DNA of 64,000 nucleotides from Xiphias gladius. Its lineage: Eukaryota; Chordata; Actinopteri; Istiophoriformes; Xiphiidae. Below, piece by piece: positions 1 through 13,600 of this stretch. How positions within the stretch are numbered: position 1 is the first letter of the stretch; each line of letters opens with the position of its first letter. The stretch is taken from assembly GCF_016859285.1 (NCBI RefSeq), contig NC_053415.1, forward strand, positions 8,976,501 to 9,040,500, given 5' to 3'. The notes beneath the pieces are model-generated. The model ran no database searches. It was given only the letters and a program-made list of their open reading frames with translations, and was not told where the DNA came from. A program made the translations under genes and the position numbers.

Positions 1-856
1 CCTCATTCTCTCCCTCCTTCTCAGTGAAAAGCACATCAGCCAGGACACCACTGCAGGGTCCCTCCGCTGGTTTTGCCGTGCACTTTTTCTTTTTCTTTTT
101 TTCTTTTTCTTTTTTCTTTTGAAGAAAGGGAGGGACACCAGTTATGTCATCGCCCCTTCGCCATCTGTGCCTGCTTGGTGATGCAACGGCGCTGCCGCTA
201 TTCATTGACTTCCTTCGGATTGTTTGTGTCACATGTGTACGGGCTACTGCAGCCTATACAGCGTGCTGATGACGGGGCGCATATTACTGTAGCTAGCTAC
301 GCCGCACGTACTGTGTACCCAAAAAACACGCACACACACACACTCACACACGCACACGCACACACACACGTGAGCTTCACCAGCTGTGCACACATGTCCG
401 AGGGGGCAAAGCTTTATGTAGATGAGGAATGGGTGACTAGATCTTTTGCCGTTAAGGCCCTGAAACAAAAAGCCAGTGAGGCTGATGGGAACCGGAGCTT
501 TTGTCTGCTGAGGTTTCGTATGCCTCTCTCCGCCGGTCTGCCTGAAATTGCTTTCACTCTCTGGAAACTGGAAACGAGGAGCTTTTCCACGGTGCTGAAC
601 TTTCAACACAAACAGACAACGGCAGCCCCCCCCCCCCCGGCTTCAACTTTTACGACCCCTCTCTTCTTCATTCTGATCTATATAAGCGCCTGCAGACGTC
701 AGTCTGTCTACAGGCGCTATAAACGCGAAAAACGATGTGGTGAAGCCGGAATCCAAGGTGTTGCATGCTGTGACCGAGCGTGGACCGTGGACCTCACTCC
801 TTAGTGGGATGTTGCGGGCCCGGAAAAAAACGGAATAAAGCTCTTTATCTACCCAC
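1..856 (-). other. stxbp5l: stxbp5l intron 1 (5' part)
   Basis: This is the start of the first intron of the minus-strand gene whose coding exon ends at 857; the donor reads AAG|GTGGGT. It contains an imperfect CA/TG microsatellite at about 328-370, a run of C at about 629-639, and an imperfect inverted repeat at 681-721 whose arms share GCGCCTG. I see no further exon, so the second exon must lie outside the window. Confidence 0.7.
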
Positions 857-1024
857 CTTGCAGAGCTGAAAGTTTTCCGACGCCAGCGTCTCTTGGACGT
901 CGATTTCCTTGGGAGTTGGCGCCGCGGTGGGAGTCCCTGCCGCGCTGCCGCACGATGGGGATCCGATAGTCCCTCCCGGAGAGGAGGTGGTCAAGCCGTC
1001 CAACACCTTCCGAAACTTCTTCAT
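857..1024 (-). CDS. stxbp5l: Syntaxin-binding protein 5-like (tomosyn-2), first coding exon, partial
   Basis: Tomosyns are cytosolic WD40-repeat proteins with a C-terminal R-SNARE-like coiled coil. They bind syntaxin/SNAP25 and restrain vesicle fusion. Only the first 56 codons are here. The reading starts MKKFRKVLDGLT, continues with a low-complexity Ser/Gly/Thr/Ala/Pro stretch (residues 13-38), and ends EIDVQETLASENFQLCK. This matches the known N-terminus of vertebrate STXBP5/STXBP5L, where KVLDGLT, the QETL..E.FQ.CK block and the exon end are conserved. The exon ends in phase 0 at AAG|GTGGGT. The start is the first ATG and has A at -3. The WD40 repeats are encoded beyond the left edge. STXBP5L is preferred over the paralogue STXBP5 because gtf2e1 and rabl3 follow, as at human 3q13.33. 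The linker is shorter than I recall for human STXBP5L. Confidence 0.9.
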
Positions 1025-2000
1025 TTTCTACCGAGCTGTTATATATTTCACTTTGGGGATGGAGAGGACAAAGACCACTCTGCTTTCTTTGTTTCCCCAG
1101 AGTTCCCGGTCTCCTCGCGGATGCAAGAGCCCAACTCGTTTAGGCAGCTTAAGAAAAGAAAGCGTCGCTTCCTGCAGCAGTAGCAGGCTAAAAGGACCCA
1201 CTCCCTCTTTCTCTCTCTTAGGTGCAATTCAAAAAGTCAAAGAGGCACCTCATCTTGCTCTCTGGCTGTTGTCCACAGGAGAAAAAAAAAAAAAAAAAAA
1301 AATGAATGCGTCTGATCCTCTCTATGGTGCAGATGCAGGTCGCCTATCTCGTCTCAGAGCATGCACCGACGGCTACTGACACCACTCGGCTTCATCTTCC
1401 TTCTGCATCCTAAAGTAACATCCTCACCTGCGCTCTGAGAAGAATCCCACGCCTCAACATAACCAAGGAACCGAGCAGAAGTCTCAGACTGAAGGGGGCA
1501 GATCGGAAAAAAGGAAAAAGAAAAAAAAAGAAAAAAAAACTTGGAGGAGGTCAATCCACTACCCCCCCCACCCACCCACCCCCGCCTCCCTCCTCCCAAA
1601 AAAGTACTTTCACTGCACCGTAGTTGCCAGTAACAGGAAGAGCAGGAGGAGGAAACAGGCTTAAGACGCATAGGCAGTGCAGTCCACAGTCAGGCCGAAA
1701 AAAAGCACAGAGGCACCTCGGGCATCGAGGAGAAGAAAGGGAAAAAAAAGAAGGAGAGTGCGTGCGCGGTGTGGTGTGTGGAGGGAGGTAAGGGAGGGGA
1801 TCGATGTTTTTTTTTTTTTTTTTTTTTTTCCAGCTGCTCGCTCGTCATCATTTCTTTCAATCTGCAGGAGGGAGGAGGGACTGTCGAAGTGCTGAAAAAA
1901 AAAAAAACCAGCCAGCCCCGCCCCCCCCCCCTCTCTCTCTCTCTCTCTCCTCCCCGCCCTCCCTCACCAACGATTGGGTGAAACATCTTAATCAAAGAAA
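1025..2000 (-). promoter_or_regulatory. Probable stxbp5l 5' UTR and promoter region
   Basis: This is the sequence immediately upstream of the stxbp5l start on the minus strand. It is full of homopolymer and purine/pyrimidine tracts: A21 at 1282-1302, C-rich CCCACC repeats near 1560-1590, T23 at 1807-1829, and a (CT)n tract at about 1931-1948. I cannot place a TATA box or transcription start. The promoter role is inferred only from position. Confidence 0.4.
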
Positions 2001-3961
2001 CGGAACGATAAAGGGGACCCGGGAAACCACAGTAAAGGAGTACTTAATCTTAAAACAAAATAGAAATGAATTCCTCATTTCTCCTCTTATACATGTATGG
2101 GGCAATGCACCAAACCAAAAAGTCTAAAGAGAGCTCTGTGAGGATAATCAAGCACTGAAAATACCGAAGTTGCATCCTGCATTGGATGATTAAAGCCTTT
2201 TATGAGTGCTGTGTTATGCTTTTGTTAACTGGCTCCATTTGCAGCTGTTAATTTCCCCTCAGCTCGCGAGGAAGTCTCCCTCAGCAGAGTCTGATAATGT
2301 CCATGCGTCGATATAACAACCAGCGAAAGTCTGAACTTCTTTAAACAAAATGCAGATTGCACATCATGTTTTCTCTAGCCTCTCTTTGCCGGATTTTAAT
2401 ATTTCTTTTTGAACTTTTGATCTAGAACAGGGTATTGCACGGTCAGACCCTCGGATTTTAGTGCAGCTAATAACCCCTCACACCGCTGTAAGAGCAGGCA
2501 CTGCAGAGTGTTCAAAAGTCTAGTCCAAAAACCTCCTCAGCTTTAGAACAGTTGTCATTAAAGCATTCAGGCCACGCTTGCCTATCAGATCAAAAGACGT
2601 TTAATTTTAGCAGCATTTAACTACTCTCACATTTTTGATTGCCACCCAAGTTTCAGAAGTCAGAGAATCCCTGAATGTACCAACAAAAGGACTGTAGATG
2701 AAAATGATATAATTTTCAATTAAATAAATAAATAAAGCTAATGATGCTCTGCCATTAATGAGCCCAAACGTTATAGTGGAAACAATCCGACATATCACAA
2801 TTAAAAAGAGAAAATTAAGTACAATATTCTATTCTATATAGCATGTACTTGTGATATTAGAATAATTCAATATTCTATTGTACTTATAATATTTTAATAT
2901 GTACAATAGTTGCTATTTTATAGTCATTCTTGACCATAATTACCTTATTTGAAAGTTCAGGACCAGTGATATTGCATAAGCACTTACATCACCAGCCTCT
3001 GCCCCCCGGTGATACTTGATGCTATGGAGTCAAAGAACAGCACACATGGTCGGTCCGTCGTATTCTCCAATCTTAGATAAAACGAGTATCTTGAATGCTG
3101 ACAGGACCGCATGCTCTCCAGATGTCGATACACTACCCAAGCGGCTTAAAGATCTGTTTGAATGTTGAATCTTTGGGGTTGGCTCAAGGACTCAGCCACA
3201 GAGGGCTTTTCACATATGATGTTCAGAGCTGTCCACCTACTGCTACACTAAGCTGCCCTCGAAAGCAGTTCTATCATTGTCATTTAATGTTTTGTTCTGG
3301 AGATATATAGAGACATAAAGGTAGCATTTGTGTCTGTGTGTGCACCATGTCCGTGTACTGTTTACAACACCTCAAGTCAGGGGGAATAGACACAAATGCA
3401 GAGAGTGTACTTGATATTGTGTTATGTTCAAAGACAATGGTGCTCAACACAAACATGCATCTACAAAGAGCTTTGTTTTGGATAGCACATGGTAATTATG
3501 CTGCTAACTAATTTATGGCCAGAGAAAATGTTTGGCTTTCATTGAAGGAAAAAAACACAACAGAAATAATAAAACCAAACATAGGAATATTCGGTTTTTT
3601 GTAAAGGAGAAGATAGATATTGCTCAAAGCTGCTGTTGGCAGGTGAATCGTCACTTCTCATTCACAAATGTCTCCTTGTTCTTCTTCTTTTCAACACGAT
3701 GTGTGGCTGCAATCCAAAGCAATCTAAGAATATTTTAAAGGCCACAATGATAATTTCAACTCACCACTGATTGAGAGTAAATGGCAAGTTTGAACAATGG
3801 CTCCATGCTTAACCTCTGTATCATGGGAATACTCACCTGGTGTTCAGTCAGCTTCATCTCAGAGATGATTTGCCGAGGTTGATTCATTTTTAAGAAAAGA
3901 TGTAATTAAAAACCGTCCAAACTGAGCTCAGGCAGAATTGAGCTCAGAATGAATTTGTGCA

Positions 3962-3999
<38 letters not shown>

Positions 4000-6900
4000 C
4001 ACACACGCACACACACACACCAAGGCCGAGTACAGTGGTAAAATGACTATAGATTAGGGCCATGTTTCTGGCTGATTGTAAATGACTGCCCATAACCCTT
4101 TGTCACCAGACACACCAAGGCAAAACCAAAGAGTTAGTGCCTAGAGTGTATAAAGAACCATTCTGCACAGAACATGTGAGGTTCTGTAAAAAGTTGCACC
4201 TACACATGCCAAGAAAACCCTGTTATGAGGGTGTGTGAGAGGAAAAACTAGTAAGTGTTTGTAATTTGAAAAAAAAAAAAAAAGGCCAAAGACCCATTCC
4301 CAAAGATGGGATGCCATGTTACTCTTTACTGTACAAAGAACTGTAAACCACATACAAAGACAAAGGTGTGGAGGCCCCTCGGCTTCTTGATTGGACAGCA
4401 GTGTTGGTCCACTTTGGTCCAGACTGACTTTTTCAGCAACTATTGGATGGATTGCCGTGACGAGAGGGCTTTCCCTTTTGAAATGGGACACCTCTGTGTT
4501 CCATGTGGACCCAGTGTGAGTGCAAACTGAGTAAATGGAATATGGCATTAATATCATCAACATTTTCAATCATACTCAGACCACTGCTAGTTATCCCAAT
4601 GAGACCCTGTTGTCCTGCTGCATTTGCAAACATAACTTATACTACAAAACAGCATCATAAAAGATTTTGTTGCTGTTGAGTGCTCATCGCTGTATCAAAA
4701 GACTTGCCAGTCACTTTGGGAGTGATAGCATATTCCACTTCTGTGTTTTAAATTTTTGATGGTGGGCAGGGCTGACCTTTGGTTACATTTGGATCACAGA
4801 TTGTGGCTTTAAATTATTGATATCTTAACCTCTGTGCAGCATTTTAATGTTGTCTTGGTGGTGCTAAAGTCAGAGTACTTCATGTTGGGGAGTTTGGTAC
4901 TGTAGAAATGTATTTGTCTTTATAAGCTCAATATATGTTTGGCATGGCAAAATCTTTATCCAAAAAATAACTACTACTTACAACCTTCAGATAAATGTTG
5001 TATTGTAGTAAATGCAGTATTAATTAATTGTGCTTCAAATGCCCTGATAGCCAATATGCTGACTATCGACTGTCATATGATATAGAAAACAAACAGTCCA
5101 CAGTACACTGGGTGTGTAATCAATACTTCATCCACCTCTGACAGGATGTTTTCAGAATGTCTTCTTATTGAAGTGAACACATAATCTTTGTAGTGGGAAG
5201 TTCGAACTGTTTATCCACCTGTCATCTTTGATACAGTATGAAGATATTTGATCCTGACTCTCCTATCGGGTCTGTTTGACCAGCAGAGTAGATGCCGAGC
5301 AGTTAAAAAAATGTTCTCACTGTGATCTGACCAGGATCACTGAAGTTATTAAAAACGCAGATGAGGTCAGACATACAGTACAGGACAGCGCAGATACTGA
5401 GTGTAATGGGATTTATGTACATTGATACTAGATGCACACCTGAGGTAATATTCCACTTTCATAACAGAAGGATTAAAACATCTATCTGTATTTTGGGGGA
5501 ATTCTGCTGGGAGTGCACTCCACAATTAAAGGTAACAAACACACACTGGGTACTTTATAGACTAATTCTTGTACATCTTGACTGAATATGATTACATTTG
5601 ATGACTTTTACAATTAAAAAAGGACCCCATGACATTAGTGTTGGTTGTGGATCCAGGTACATCTCTAACCACACCCAACAGTCTTGAAACTTTCAACCAG
5701 AGAGAGCAGCAAAACACTGTTTTTCAATCTGTTAACAAGTTACTCTAAGATTTTAAGATAGCAACTGAAATGTTCAAAAGATTTTCACTTAATTAGAGAG
5801 AGATTAAGAAGGAGACAACAAAAAACAAAGTGAGACAGGAAGAAAAGGAAGTGTGTCAGAAACTTATCAGTGGGCAGTCTTCAATGCTCCACAGGTTGTT
5901 TGGAGTAATTCTGCAGTCATTTTGTTGCAAACGAAATTCTAAAGTAAGAGTACAAGATAAACATGATCGATCAGTTTCAAAATTTCATACTTTTAAACTC
6001 TTTCAGTCTCATCTGAATTTAATTAACAATTTTCAAATTCATTAATTGGAGAAGGCGTCAGTGGGAGTTATGGAGGCCGATGCAGGGAGATCAGGTGCAT
6101 CACACTGAAGGCTGCCTGCAAATTGTAGGACGGTGCTCTGGACAAGTGTCTAGAGCCAAATACACATGGAAGCCAGTGTGATACAGGAGTTATTTTTAGA
6201 TGAATAATATCCAGCTTGTACCGTGTACACTGTAAATGAAATGTAAGGGAAGCATTTTGACCAGTCGGAAAGGAACACATGAAAACCAACACTCTGATTC
6301 AGATACTTTCCAGCTTTAACTTTTATAATTACTCCCATGCACCCCATGGACACTCCTAGGTGCCCCTCCCCAACTGAGCCGATTAACACTGACTCAGACC
6401 ACCCACCAATCTGTAAGTCACTTTGGCCCAATTAATACCTGCTGGGTGATTTGATAAAAGTGCACAGGAGCAGAGTTTAGAAGCAAAATGAAGCCACAGA
6501 AAGTTGTTTTTTAATCAATTTCCAATTAAGAATTCATTCCTGTCTGTAGGACCACTGGTAATTGAGTCAATGTGGAGGAAGTAAGGGCCTGAGAGGCAGG
6601 GCCGATCCTTTAGGGAATGTTCATTTCCATCTAAATGAGCTGGTAAATGCAGGCCTTATTTTCAAGAGTCATTACTGACCAAAAGACAAAGAAAAGTAAT
6701 GATCACTTTCCCTTTTTACTTCATGGACAAGATTTAATATTATTATTTCAAAGCTGATAAAACCATGTTTGATATTTCTCTAAGAGAGGGTGCAGAGTGC
6801 AGATGCTTTGTTTCCTATAACAAGCTAATGCAGAGCAGTTTTTCATTACCCTCAAGCAAACAAAAACCTTTATTGGAAGAGATAGCGAGAGTCGTGATGA

Positions 6901-9670
6901 ATCCCGGGAGCCAGTGGTATTTCCTCGCGGTAACTATCCACTTAATTTAGTGTTAATACTTCTAAAAGACACTGATTTCCTCATCTCCTTCAAAGACTCA
7001 TTTCCTCATCTCTTTGCCTCTTAAGGAAATTTGCTAAACAAACAGTGCACTAACGGAACTGTTTGTTTGGCCAAACAAACAAACACTAACTGAATTATGG
7101 CAGAAATATTTCAAATATTCATTAGTTGAATATTCATTGATCTAATGTCGTGATGAGCAGTAAACAAATACAGAGTCTGATTCACTGTTATTGTGTTGTG
7201 TTTTTGTGTTGTGCTGGTATTCACTGGTATTGATCCATTCTCTCTTTACTAGACAGACAGCACTTATTTTGTGTTCGAGTGCAGCCAGTCACAAACCTCA
7301 GGAGGTACCATTGACATCTCTCTGTTGTTAAAAGAACTGCAAGTTTAAAACAAACTGCAGGTCTCCAGGGCCACCTTCTTACTGCAATTCCTGGGCTGCA
7401 GCAATGACATTCTTCATCAAAAGTCAAACATGAACATGATCGTAAGGCATTGTCGATGAAAATGTTTGCATCCCGTTGTGTTAGCAGTGGCTCATTTGGA
7501 AGAAAGAGGAAGGTGGTTTCTCAGTGTTGAAGTACTTAACCTTATATATAAAATGTGGACAATTGTGGTCAGTGCATAAAATCCATGTCATGACATTTCA
7601 CAACAACGGAAATTAATGAAAAACCTATTGAATTTTGTCTTCAGAAAGCTTTATTTTCCTGACGCGAGCCCCCATTTTCTAGTGTATCCACTATGGAAAA
7701 TATCTTTCAAACTATAACATTTTCTGTATTGGAGATCAGACCAGAATGGACAGAAGAAGGAGTTTTAACATATCTGCATTAGCTTGACAATGGTCTCAGA
7801 AAGATACCTGAGTGGAATAGTTACAGAAATTAATTTAGAAGACATCACATCAAGTTAGAGGAGCATTATGGATGACTGTTCACTGTCAGCTGCTAGTTTG
7901 GTGAAAATTATGCAATAATGGTTCACTTTTATTTGGTAGTTGGTTGATTTTGATTATGGATTGACATGATTTAAAATGGTCTGAAAGTTTTTCATTTTTT
8001 TTTATTTTTTATCATTGCAATAGCTCCTTGATTCATTGATGCTTCTGCTAATAAAGGCCTTTTCATTGTCTCTTACTATAAACACCTTCATCTCACAATT
8101 ATATATGCATACTTGGAAAAAAGAGTCAGATATGCTATTAGCAGAAAATGTCATCCATTCCCCAACTTTTGAAAAACATAGAAAGCCCAGCAGCGATGAC
8201 AGCAGGGACAAAAAGAGACAAGATCCATCAATCTGTCCCTCCTCTCTTTTTTTTTTGTCTGCTGAGGAATATCCCCACTGTGTTCATCTAATCCTTCTGG
8301 GTGGTGGTTCTATGGTATTACTTTCTTTTTAGGCACTTTTTATGAGTGTGGGCGTCGTAAAGTACAGGAGAGAAAACAAGATGTCATCCAAAATGCTATT
8401 GCCCGCCCCGCCTGATATATGTATAGTCAGCGATGCAGAGAAACAGACAGAACAAACTCACAGTGCACCATGGAATTTAAGATCTTTTTATACCTTTATT
8501 ATATATAAATAATAAATACATATATTTATAAATTATATTAAATCTTCCATAAATCTTTACTTCTTCCTATGATAGGAGGTGTCCATCAGCCTCCTGTCAT
8601 GCTTCTCTACCTTTGGAAATACAGCATGACAATGCCTGGTTTACCTCTAGAAAAATACTTGTACAATATGTCTGTTGCTGTAAACATATAGCTTCATCTT
8701 CTCACTTGTATTGTCAAACAGTTTATTGCATCAAGCAAGGCACATTTTGGATTACAGATTGGATTTTTACAGCTGTGACCTTGCCTAGATCACCACAAAC
8801 AGCTCAGGACCTGTAAGAGCCAGTAGGAGACACAGTGAGGAGGCAATAGCCAGCTGTGACCTTGATCCACTGTCACCATCACAGCATAGTACATTGTCAC
8901 TTCTCAAGGATACCTTATAAATATCAGTTAGCAGATCGTAAATCTATTGTTTTGTGACACAGAGTTATGTACATGACAAAGTACTTTCAGCATTTTCCCA
9001 GGGATGACAAATAGGTTGTATGCCAACAGTATTTCTAAGACATCATGTGAAATAATAATCGTGAAGAGTCTAAAAATAATCAGCCAGTATAAATATAAAA
9101 CTGCATGTGCAGGCTGTCCAGGCTGCTGCTTTAGAGTACTAGCACTTACTTATTTCTTCATTTTTTGTTATCTAATTACAGCACTGAACTTCTTCCACTT
9201 CCACTCCAATTAAAAATATTACCTGATGAGATGAAGTCAGGTTGAGCAGTAAACTGCTGTGCATGCTAAAGAATCGTTCTGCACAGATGTAAGTGGCCGC
9301 CAAATTATTCCCTGCTGTCTCCAATCAAAATATAAAACTCCAAAATCACTGGGAAGCAGAGAGACTGGAAACCATTTGGAGCACTGTTACCTTTATGATA
9401 CTGATGCTCACTTCAGCTCCTCGGCCTTGTTAAAGTGTTAGTTTATGTGGGTAAGTGCATATAGACATCTGGCATGCTCATGGGTTCTGTTCAACAAGGA
9501 GAAAAAACTCGTAAAAATCACAGTCGCATTCATAATAATGCTAATATCTAAAATCTCAGCCTAGAAACATAACCATTCTCAGCAGTTGCTGGGTTTATCA
9601 CAAATTGTCAGGATAGAAATGGTGATATTTTAAAAATGGTCTTATATTATTGTTTATTAAAATGCTGTAA
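2001..9670. other. Intergenic, AT-rich, no gene seen
   Basis: No open frame here shows family similarity or a convincing exon structure. A clean (AC)n microsatellite interrupted by G lies at 3961-4020. A fragment of a dispersed fish repeat (CACTTTGGTCCAGACTG followed by CAACTATTGGATGGATTGCC) lies at about 4408-4460. It is related to the copies near 22.4 and 55.7 kb. The stretch 8470-8545 is strongly AT-rich. Otherwise I see nothing to annotate. Confidence 0.5.
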
Positions 9671-10651
9671 GGAATTACAGTTAATGTGATTCCTAAACAT
9701 TAAGCGCTTAGGAATTACAGCCAGTTTTATACATAGGCCCTCATTTTCAGAGGCTCAAAAGTAATTGGAAAAACCCACATAATTATAAATATAAGGATTA
9801 TTTTTAATACTTGGATGAAAACCCTTTGCAGTCAATGACTGCCTGAAGTCTGGAACCCATGGACATCACCAAATGCTGAGTTTCCTCCCTTGAGATGATT
9901 TGTCAGGCCTTTACTGCAGCCACCTTCAGTTGCTGCTTGTTTGTGGGTCTTTCTGCCCTCAGTTTTGTCTTCAGGAATGAAAAAACATGCTCAGTTGGGT
10001 TGTGGTCAGGTGACTGACTTTGCCCTTGAAGAATATTCCATTTCTTTGCCTTGAGAGGCTCTTGAGTTGCTTTCGTAGTATGTTTTGGGTCATTATCCAT
10101 CTGTACTGTGAAGCACTGTCCTATCAGTTTTGCAATATTAAGCTGAATCTGACTTTTTCTTCACCAAGGAAAGAATTCTGCGATCGTCCACTTTAGTTGT
10201 CTTCTGTGGTGTTCCAGGCCTTTTGGTGTTGCTGAGCTCGCCAGTGCATTTCCTCTTTTTAAGAATATACCAAATTGTTAATTTGGCCACTCCTAAAGTT
10301 TCTGCCATCTGTCTGATAGGTTTGTTGTGTTTTTTCAGCTTAATAATGGCCTCCTTCACTTGCCTCAACACATCTTAGGTCTGCATATTGAGAGTTTCCA
10401 TGAGCAGCTACTAAATGCAAATTCAACACTTGAATCAACTCCAGACCTTTTATCTGCTTAATTTGTCTTGAAAAAGTGAAGAAACAGGAATTTTCCTTTG
10501 TCCAATTACTTTTAGCCTCTGAAAATGAGGGACTATGTATAAAAATGGCTGTAATTCCTAAACAATTGATTTCAAATCCATCGTGGTGGTGTACAGAGGC
10601 AAAATTACGAAAATTGTGTTGCTATCCAAATACTTATGGACCATAACTGTA
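9671..10651 (-). mobile_element. Degenerate Tc1-type DNA transposon, internally deleted
   Basis: Near-identical inverted repeats lie at about 9708-9769 and 10502-10563. Both carry GGAATTACAGCCA and CCTCATTTTCAGAGGCT. The right arm continues out to a CTGTA end at 10651, whereas the outer part of the left arm is missing or rearranged. A second copy of GGAATTACAG lies at 9671-9680. The interior encodes two blocks of a Tc1-like transposase on the minus strand. With the middle deleted the element cannot mobilise itself. The terminal TA duplication typical of the family cannot be confirmed at the damaged left end. Confidence 0.85.
9903..10371 (-). pseudogene. Tc1/mariner-type transposase remnant
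   Basis: Two reading blocks survive on the minus strand. The upstream block (10371-10138, 77 codons) is the N-terminal paired-like helix-turn-helix region, with the recognisable stretches MAETLGVAKLTIW and KRPGTPQKTT. The downstream block (10100-9903) is the C-terminal end of the DDE catalytic domain, with DNDPKHT (second catalytic Asp) and SPDHNPTEH (region of the third acidic residue). The part between, which should hold the first catalytic Asp and over 100 residues, is missing, because the two blocks lie only about 40 bases apart. No functional protein can be made. The arrangement fits an internal deletion of a once autonomous element. Confidence 0.85.
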
Positions 10652-13600
10652 TCCGTAAAAGCAGAACAAACGGTGCCTATTGGTGTCTTATGTCCTCATT
10701 TATCTTAAAATATGGAGAGTAGATCTGAGGGACATGTATTCACTTTGCAGAAAGACCATTGAAAGAAATACTCAATGACAAATTGTATTGATTTACATAA
10801 GTCAATGACTGTATGACTTATTTTGACCTTTACTGACCAATGGGGATGCAACAGGGGCCAAACTCCGGTAGCTGGTAATTACTCACAGTGCTGGACAAGA
10901 AATCTAATTATTCAAAGAGAACATTCCACCACTGAGCACCAGCATGCCTGAGCGTGACGTTCGTTGCCTGTCGAATGACAAAGGCTGGGCGAATAGCTGT
11001 CCATGTCGGAAGCTAACACCGTGTCCCAGGGATCTGCTGGAGCAGCCATATGGTCGCCTGGTGGGGAGAGTCTGTCTCCAGTCAGATCAGCTCTTCGGGA
11101 CTGCCAGGATCCGCCCAGCAGAGAGGAGCACTGTACAGCTGATTCAGGGTTCAATAACGGTTGGAGGATTTTTTTGTCAGTTATGTAAGCTGTTGACAGA
11201 GAGTTACATCACAAATATCTGGGAAGTCGTATGGGCTGTGATGGACCCGTCTTGGAGATCTGGCTGAGCACAGATAGATGTGGTACAGTGTGTAAGTTAA
11301 ATGCCCATTCACTAATAAAAATTACAGGTATATTCACGTATATAATTAAAGAGCCACAGATGAAAAGTTTTGTATTTGCGTTTTGTGTTTCTAACTGATT
11401 AGAGCTGAAATTTAAAAAATGGTCCTGTTACAGCCATAATTATGTAGAAAAACCTTTTAAAAAACCCAGAAGGGTTTTATAAACTATACTTTGTTTTTGT
11501 CTATTTTCCTTTATATTTAACAATCTGTCAATGATTTGGGGTATGAGAGCAGATGCCAAACCTGTGTTTTTGATTTTGGTGGAGGCTACGTTTTTTGAAG
11601 GTGCCTAACCAGTGGTAGCTTGTGATGCAGCCGCTTGTCTGTACATTTTCAAATAATGCATGAGTTGCATCTGTTTTGCCCTTTGAGGTTCTACAACAGA
11701 GGATTGAAATGGATAAAATGTCAGAACGGATGAAGTAAAACTGTAAAGGTATAAGTAGTGGGAGAAAATTAGAAATATTTCATTTTGCCAATTATATATC
11801 ATTAACACGATGTGCCACCAAAGTGCTGATCTCTCTGTGTGCATCATTATTTGTAAATGTCAAGTGATCTCTTTAAATTCAACTGAAAATTAACCATCTC
11901 CTGATGATTGCTGGAAAGAGAGGCTGATCAAAGGCTGATGGTTAATAGCATTTGACTTATTGTATGTCCTGCTTTATCAGAAGTGGAGATAAGGTTGGCA
12001 AGCTCGGTTTAAGGAAGTGCAGAACTTTATAGCTCATTCCAACTTGCATTTAAGCATTTTGATGAAGGAAACAGCCCATTTATCTACTTTTAATTAGAGC
12101 GGAATGATTTGGCTCAGAGAAAAAGCATGCAATTGGAGATCAAAATATAACATTTAACCTACCGTGAGTAAAAGCACATCTTAATATTATTCATACCATG
12201 ATTCATCCTTTTGCTGAGCACAGATGAATAGCTGGATGTTTTGACTTTACTGTTGAATCACTGCCCCATTAAATGGAGTAAAGCAGTATCAAATCACACT
12301 CTGGGACAGTTTTTTTTCCAGCAGGATTGGGACCCTGGGTTAATGTGAAGACACACCATGGATATGAATGAGTCACACATTCATGAATAGCTGGTTTCCT
12401 GAGGGGGCTGGAAGGTTCATTTTGCCAGGAGTCAAGAGACAAGGCTTTTTTTCGGTGGCATAGAAACAAGCCGCTCTGTTGGACAAGCATTAACATAACG
12501 AGGAGATGACGTCAACACCGCAGACTCGTGGGACTTTTCCCATAGGACCCGGAGGTGGGTGGAGGAGGAGTTGTGAAGCCAGAGTGACACCAGACAATGA
12601 AAAAAAAAACAATAAAGTGAAGTGAGAGAGAAACATATTCCCAGCAAAGTATATTGTATATTAAATCTCACACATTTTTTGAAGTTGATGCTTCACATCC
12701 ATCCACATCCACTTTCAGAGATAGTGAGATCATACAGAAGGCTCAGGTTTGTCAGCAAACTTTGTCTCGGTCTTTATGAAAAGGGTTTATCCCCTTGGAA
12801 GCGTAAATGTCCTCAGAAACTGTCCCAGCTGTCAGACCATTATATTATGTTGTATGCAAATTTACAGTTTTAGTCATGATTAAAATGGCTCCATATGATC
12901 CGTGCATTTCACGGCAATGCTCAAACTTAATACTTCTTGTGCACAAGTGCATATTTTGGCCTGTAGTGGCACCAGAACAAGGGTCATGGGTCACCAAAAA
13001 AAATTAGGATGTATGCTGTGGGACACATGTATATCCACAACGAATCATGCCATAAGATATACTGAGAATGACTGAGATGTCATGTGTTTGATAGGGAGAG
13101 AAAAGCATGGACTGACCGACAACATCTGTCCTTAGGCCACTCTGCTAGCAGTGCAAAAACAACAAGATTAAATGTTGCAGTCCTGTCAATGGGAGGGGAT
13201 TGCAGGTACCTTACTGCAAAATATGATTCACCACAGCTTTCTACCATGACGGCTTAAACCAGTTTGCACATGTCAACACTTGCTTGTGAGGGGCATTGCG
13301 ATTCTCACGTGGTATTTGAAGCAGTGGTGTTGTTATCCACATGGATAAACACTTAATGGAAACATCTTTTAGACATAATCCTGCCTTCTAAAATAACTTG
13401 TTGCACATCATGCACACATATTATATATATACATGTACATCATGTATATTCATCTTTACGATATTGTACATGTTTACCTCCTTAAAAACAGTCCTGTCCT
13501 TTTTCCTCCAGCAAAGCTAATCTGATGTGCTATGACTAGCTATAGGCTAATGCTGGATGTCATCCCATCTCTCCAACTGCTATTGTGAGCAATACCAAAA

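Noticed and set aside
244..609. Minus-strand frame of 121 codons
   Set aside because: It is largely a Cys/Val run from the same microsatellite, inside the stxbp5l intron, with no splice support.
73..804. Long open frame of 243 codons on the plus strand
   Set aside because: It consists of a poly-Phe start from a T/C tract and a His/Thr run from a CA microsatellite. It lies in stxbp5l intron 1 and shows no domain.
10912..11267. Overlapping frames of about 80-107 codons on both strands
   Set aside because: There is no recognisable family, no splice sites around them, and mutual overlap on opposite strands. A repeat fragment is likelier.
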